The position numbers were made by a program, and so were the translations under genes. The notes beneath the pieces are model-generated. The model made no database searches. It saw nothing but the letters and a program-made list of their open reading frames with translations, and was not told where the DNA came from. A stretch of 34,253 nucleotides of DNA from Streptomyces sp. XM83C. Lineage in GTDB: Bacteria; Actinomycetota; Actinomycetes; Streptomycetales; Streptomycetaceae. The DNA lies in contig NZ_JALLGL010000032.1 in the NCBI RefSeq assembly GCF_023072675.1, positions 1 to 34,253 on the forward strand, written 5' to 3'. Numbering within the stretch: position 1 is the first letter of the stretch; every line of letters begins with the position of its first letter. Of the stretch, positions 33,413-34,253 are shown in pieces.

Positions 33413-33440
33413 TTATCGGAAAGAAATGGGCTTTCCCTGA
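33413..33440 (-). promoter_or_regulatory. sigma-WhiG-type promoter of whiH
   Basis: On the minus strand TCAG (33440-33437), a 16-bp spacer and TCCGATAA (33420-33413) fit the motility/sporulation sigma pattern TAAA-N15-GCCGATAA. whiH is a known sigma-WhiG target in S. coelicolor. The predicted transcript begins near 33407, about 87 bases before the GTG. Confidence 0.75.
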
Positions 33441-33483
33441 GGGAGTTGCGCACGACACGTGACCATGCGCGCACGTTCTGTCG

Positions 33484-34253
33484 TCACCGGACCTTTCTCC
33501 GTACGGTCACGAGCAGATACGTGCAGAGCAGCACGGTCACCGACAACGCCAGTGCCGTACCGGCGGGTTGAGCGATCACGCACACCGCCGCGGCCAGGTG
33601 CCGTCCGCCGCCGAACGGCCAGCGAAGCAGGAACACCTCGCGCGCCCGCGCCGGGAACCCGACCGCCGTTCGCACGCCCGCTCCCCAGAGGACCTTGTGT
33701 ACGAGCGGTACGACCGCCACGGGTACGGCGACCACGGCCGCGAGCCCCGCCGTGGTGGACCGGAAGACGCCGGCGGCCAGCACCCCCGCCCAGGCACACC
33801 CGACGACCAGCCCCACCCAACTCGCGCCGAGCGCAGCCCAGTCCGCGGGAACTTCCACCAGCTCCCGTCCGTATACGAGGTACAGCACTTCGGCATCGCA
33901 GCCCACCGTGAGCAGCGCGAGCAGCAGCGCGGTCGCCGCGGACACGAGGAGCTTGGCCGCGAGCAGCCCCAGCCGGCGGGGCACGGTGCCGCGGTCCGCC
34001 GCCAGGGCGGGGTGGCGGAACTCGTCGCCGAAGGCCAGCGCGCCGAGCAGCCCCGCTCCGAGCGCCGCGGGCGGCAGCGGCACCTCACGCGGCCAGGCCG
34101 CCAGCAGCCGCGGCTGCGGCGTGTGCCCGATCCGGGCCAGCACTACGGCCGTCACGGCGGACACGACGAGGACAGCGCCGGCGGTGACGAACCCCGTGCT
34201 GACCCCGGTGGCCCGGCGCAACTCGTAGCGCAGGGGGCGCAGGGGGCTGGGGG
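33484..34253 (-). CDS. ABC-2 type transporter permease, 5' end outside the window
   Basis: The frame is open to the right edge (256 codons seen). It begins ...LRPLRYELRRATGVSTG, the typical start of ABC-2 permeases, so only a few residues are missing. About six membrane helices alternate with short loops. The conserved cytoplasmic motif GDEFRHPAL with following RGTVPRRLGLLAAKLLV is the family's coupling region. The ATPase partner is expected upstream, beyond the edge. Substrate unknown. It ends 163 bp before whiH in the same orientation. Confidence 0.85.
   Translation of the reverse strand, partial: PSPLRPLRYELRRATGVSTGFVTAGAVLVVSAVTAVVLARIGHTPQPRLLAAWPREVPLPPAALGAGLLGALAFGDEFRHPALAADRGTVPRRLGLLAAKLLVSAATALLLALLTVGCDAEVLYLVYGRELVEVPADWAALGASWVGLVVGCAWAGVLAAGVFRSTTAGLAAVVAVPVAVVPLVHKVLWGAGVRTAVGFPARAREVFLLRWPFGGGRHLAAAVCVIAQPAGTALALSVTVLLCTYLLVTVRRKVR

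Noticed and set aside
1..34253. CRISPR array, tRNA or rRNA genes
   Set aside because: No spaced identical repeats, no tRNA TPsiC box with cloverleaf, and no rRNA-like sequence was found by reading both strands.

Overview
The window is chromosomal DNA from a Streptomyces species. The GC content is very high, GTG starts are common, and stop/start overlaps (ATGA or GTGA) are frequent. Several genes are recognisable: the principal sigma factor HrdB next to the sporulation regulator WhiH, the topoisomerase IV subunits ParC and ParE about 16 kb apart, and ptsH with a DasR-type operator. No rRNA, tRNA, CRISPR array or insertion sequence was seen. The first ~60 bases are not genomic: they match an Illumina Nextera i7 primer behind a T-rich run, so the left contig end is a library artefact that cuts the first gene.

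Layout, left to right. 61-5083: a 3'-truncated GNAT/acyl-CoA-synthetase-type protein acetyltransferase (-); ptsH/HPr (+) with a dre operator; an FCD-type GntR regulator (-) with a helically phased GATAC repeat array upstream; and a secreted M23 peptidase (-) behind a c-di-AMP (ydaO) riboswitch. 5083-10680: a coupled pair of M16 peptidases, one without the zinc motif and one with it, divergent from parC (+), which converges on a COG0523/CobW GTPase (-). 12373-15942: two divergent citrate-synthase-family genes. One is a plain enzyme (-); the other is fused to an N-terminal helix-turn-helix (+). They share an unusually AT-rich 102-bp region with overlapping divergent promoters and a perfect 15-bp palindrome. 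A sucrase/ferredoxin-like gene follows, under an iron box that abuts its start codon.

16151-24097 is a carboxylate-flavoured block. It holds a CitA/DcuS-type sensor kinase, a broken CitB-type response regulator still joined to it by ATGA, an SsuBCA/NMT1-type ABC importer on the opposite strand, an intact CitB-type response regulator divergent from the importer, and a DUF485 plus sodium:solute (acetate/monocarboxylate type) symporter pair. The simplest reading is that the importer entered between kinase and regulator, duplicating the regulator, after which the copy next to the kinase decayed.

24167-34253: a NarL-type response regulator/histidine kinase pair preceded by a small coupled ORF; parE; a DUF7455 zinc-ribbon-like small protein; a secreted trypsin; hrdB; whiH with a sigma-WhiG-like promoter; and a 5'-truncated ABC-2 permease. 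Strong hairpins without U-tracts, typical of streptomycetes, close most transcription units. The least explained items are the HTH-citrate synthase switch, the regulator duplication around the ABC importer, and the GATAC array.
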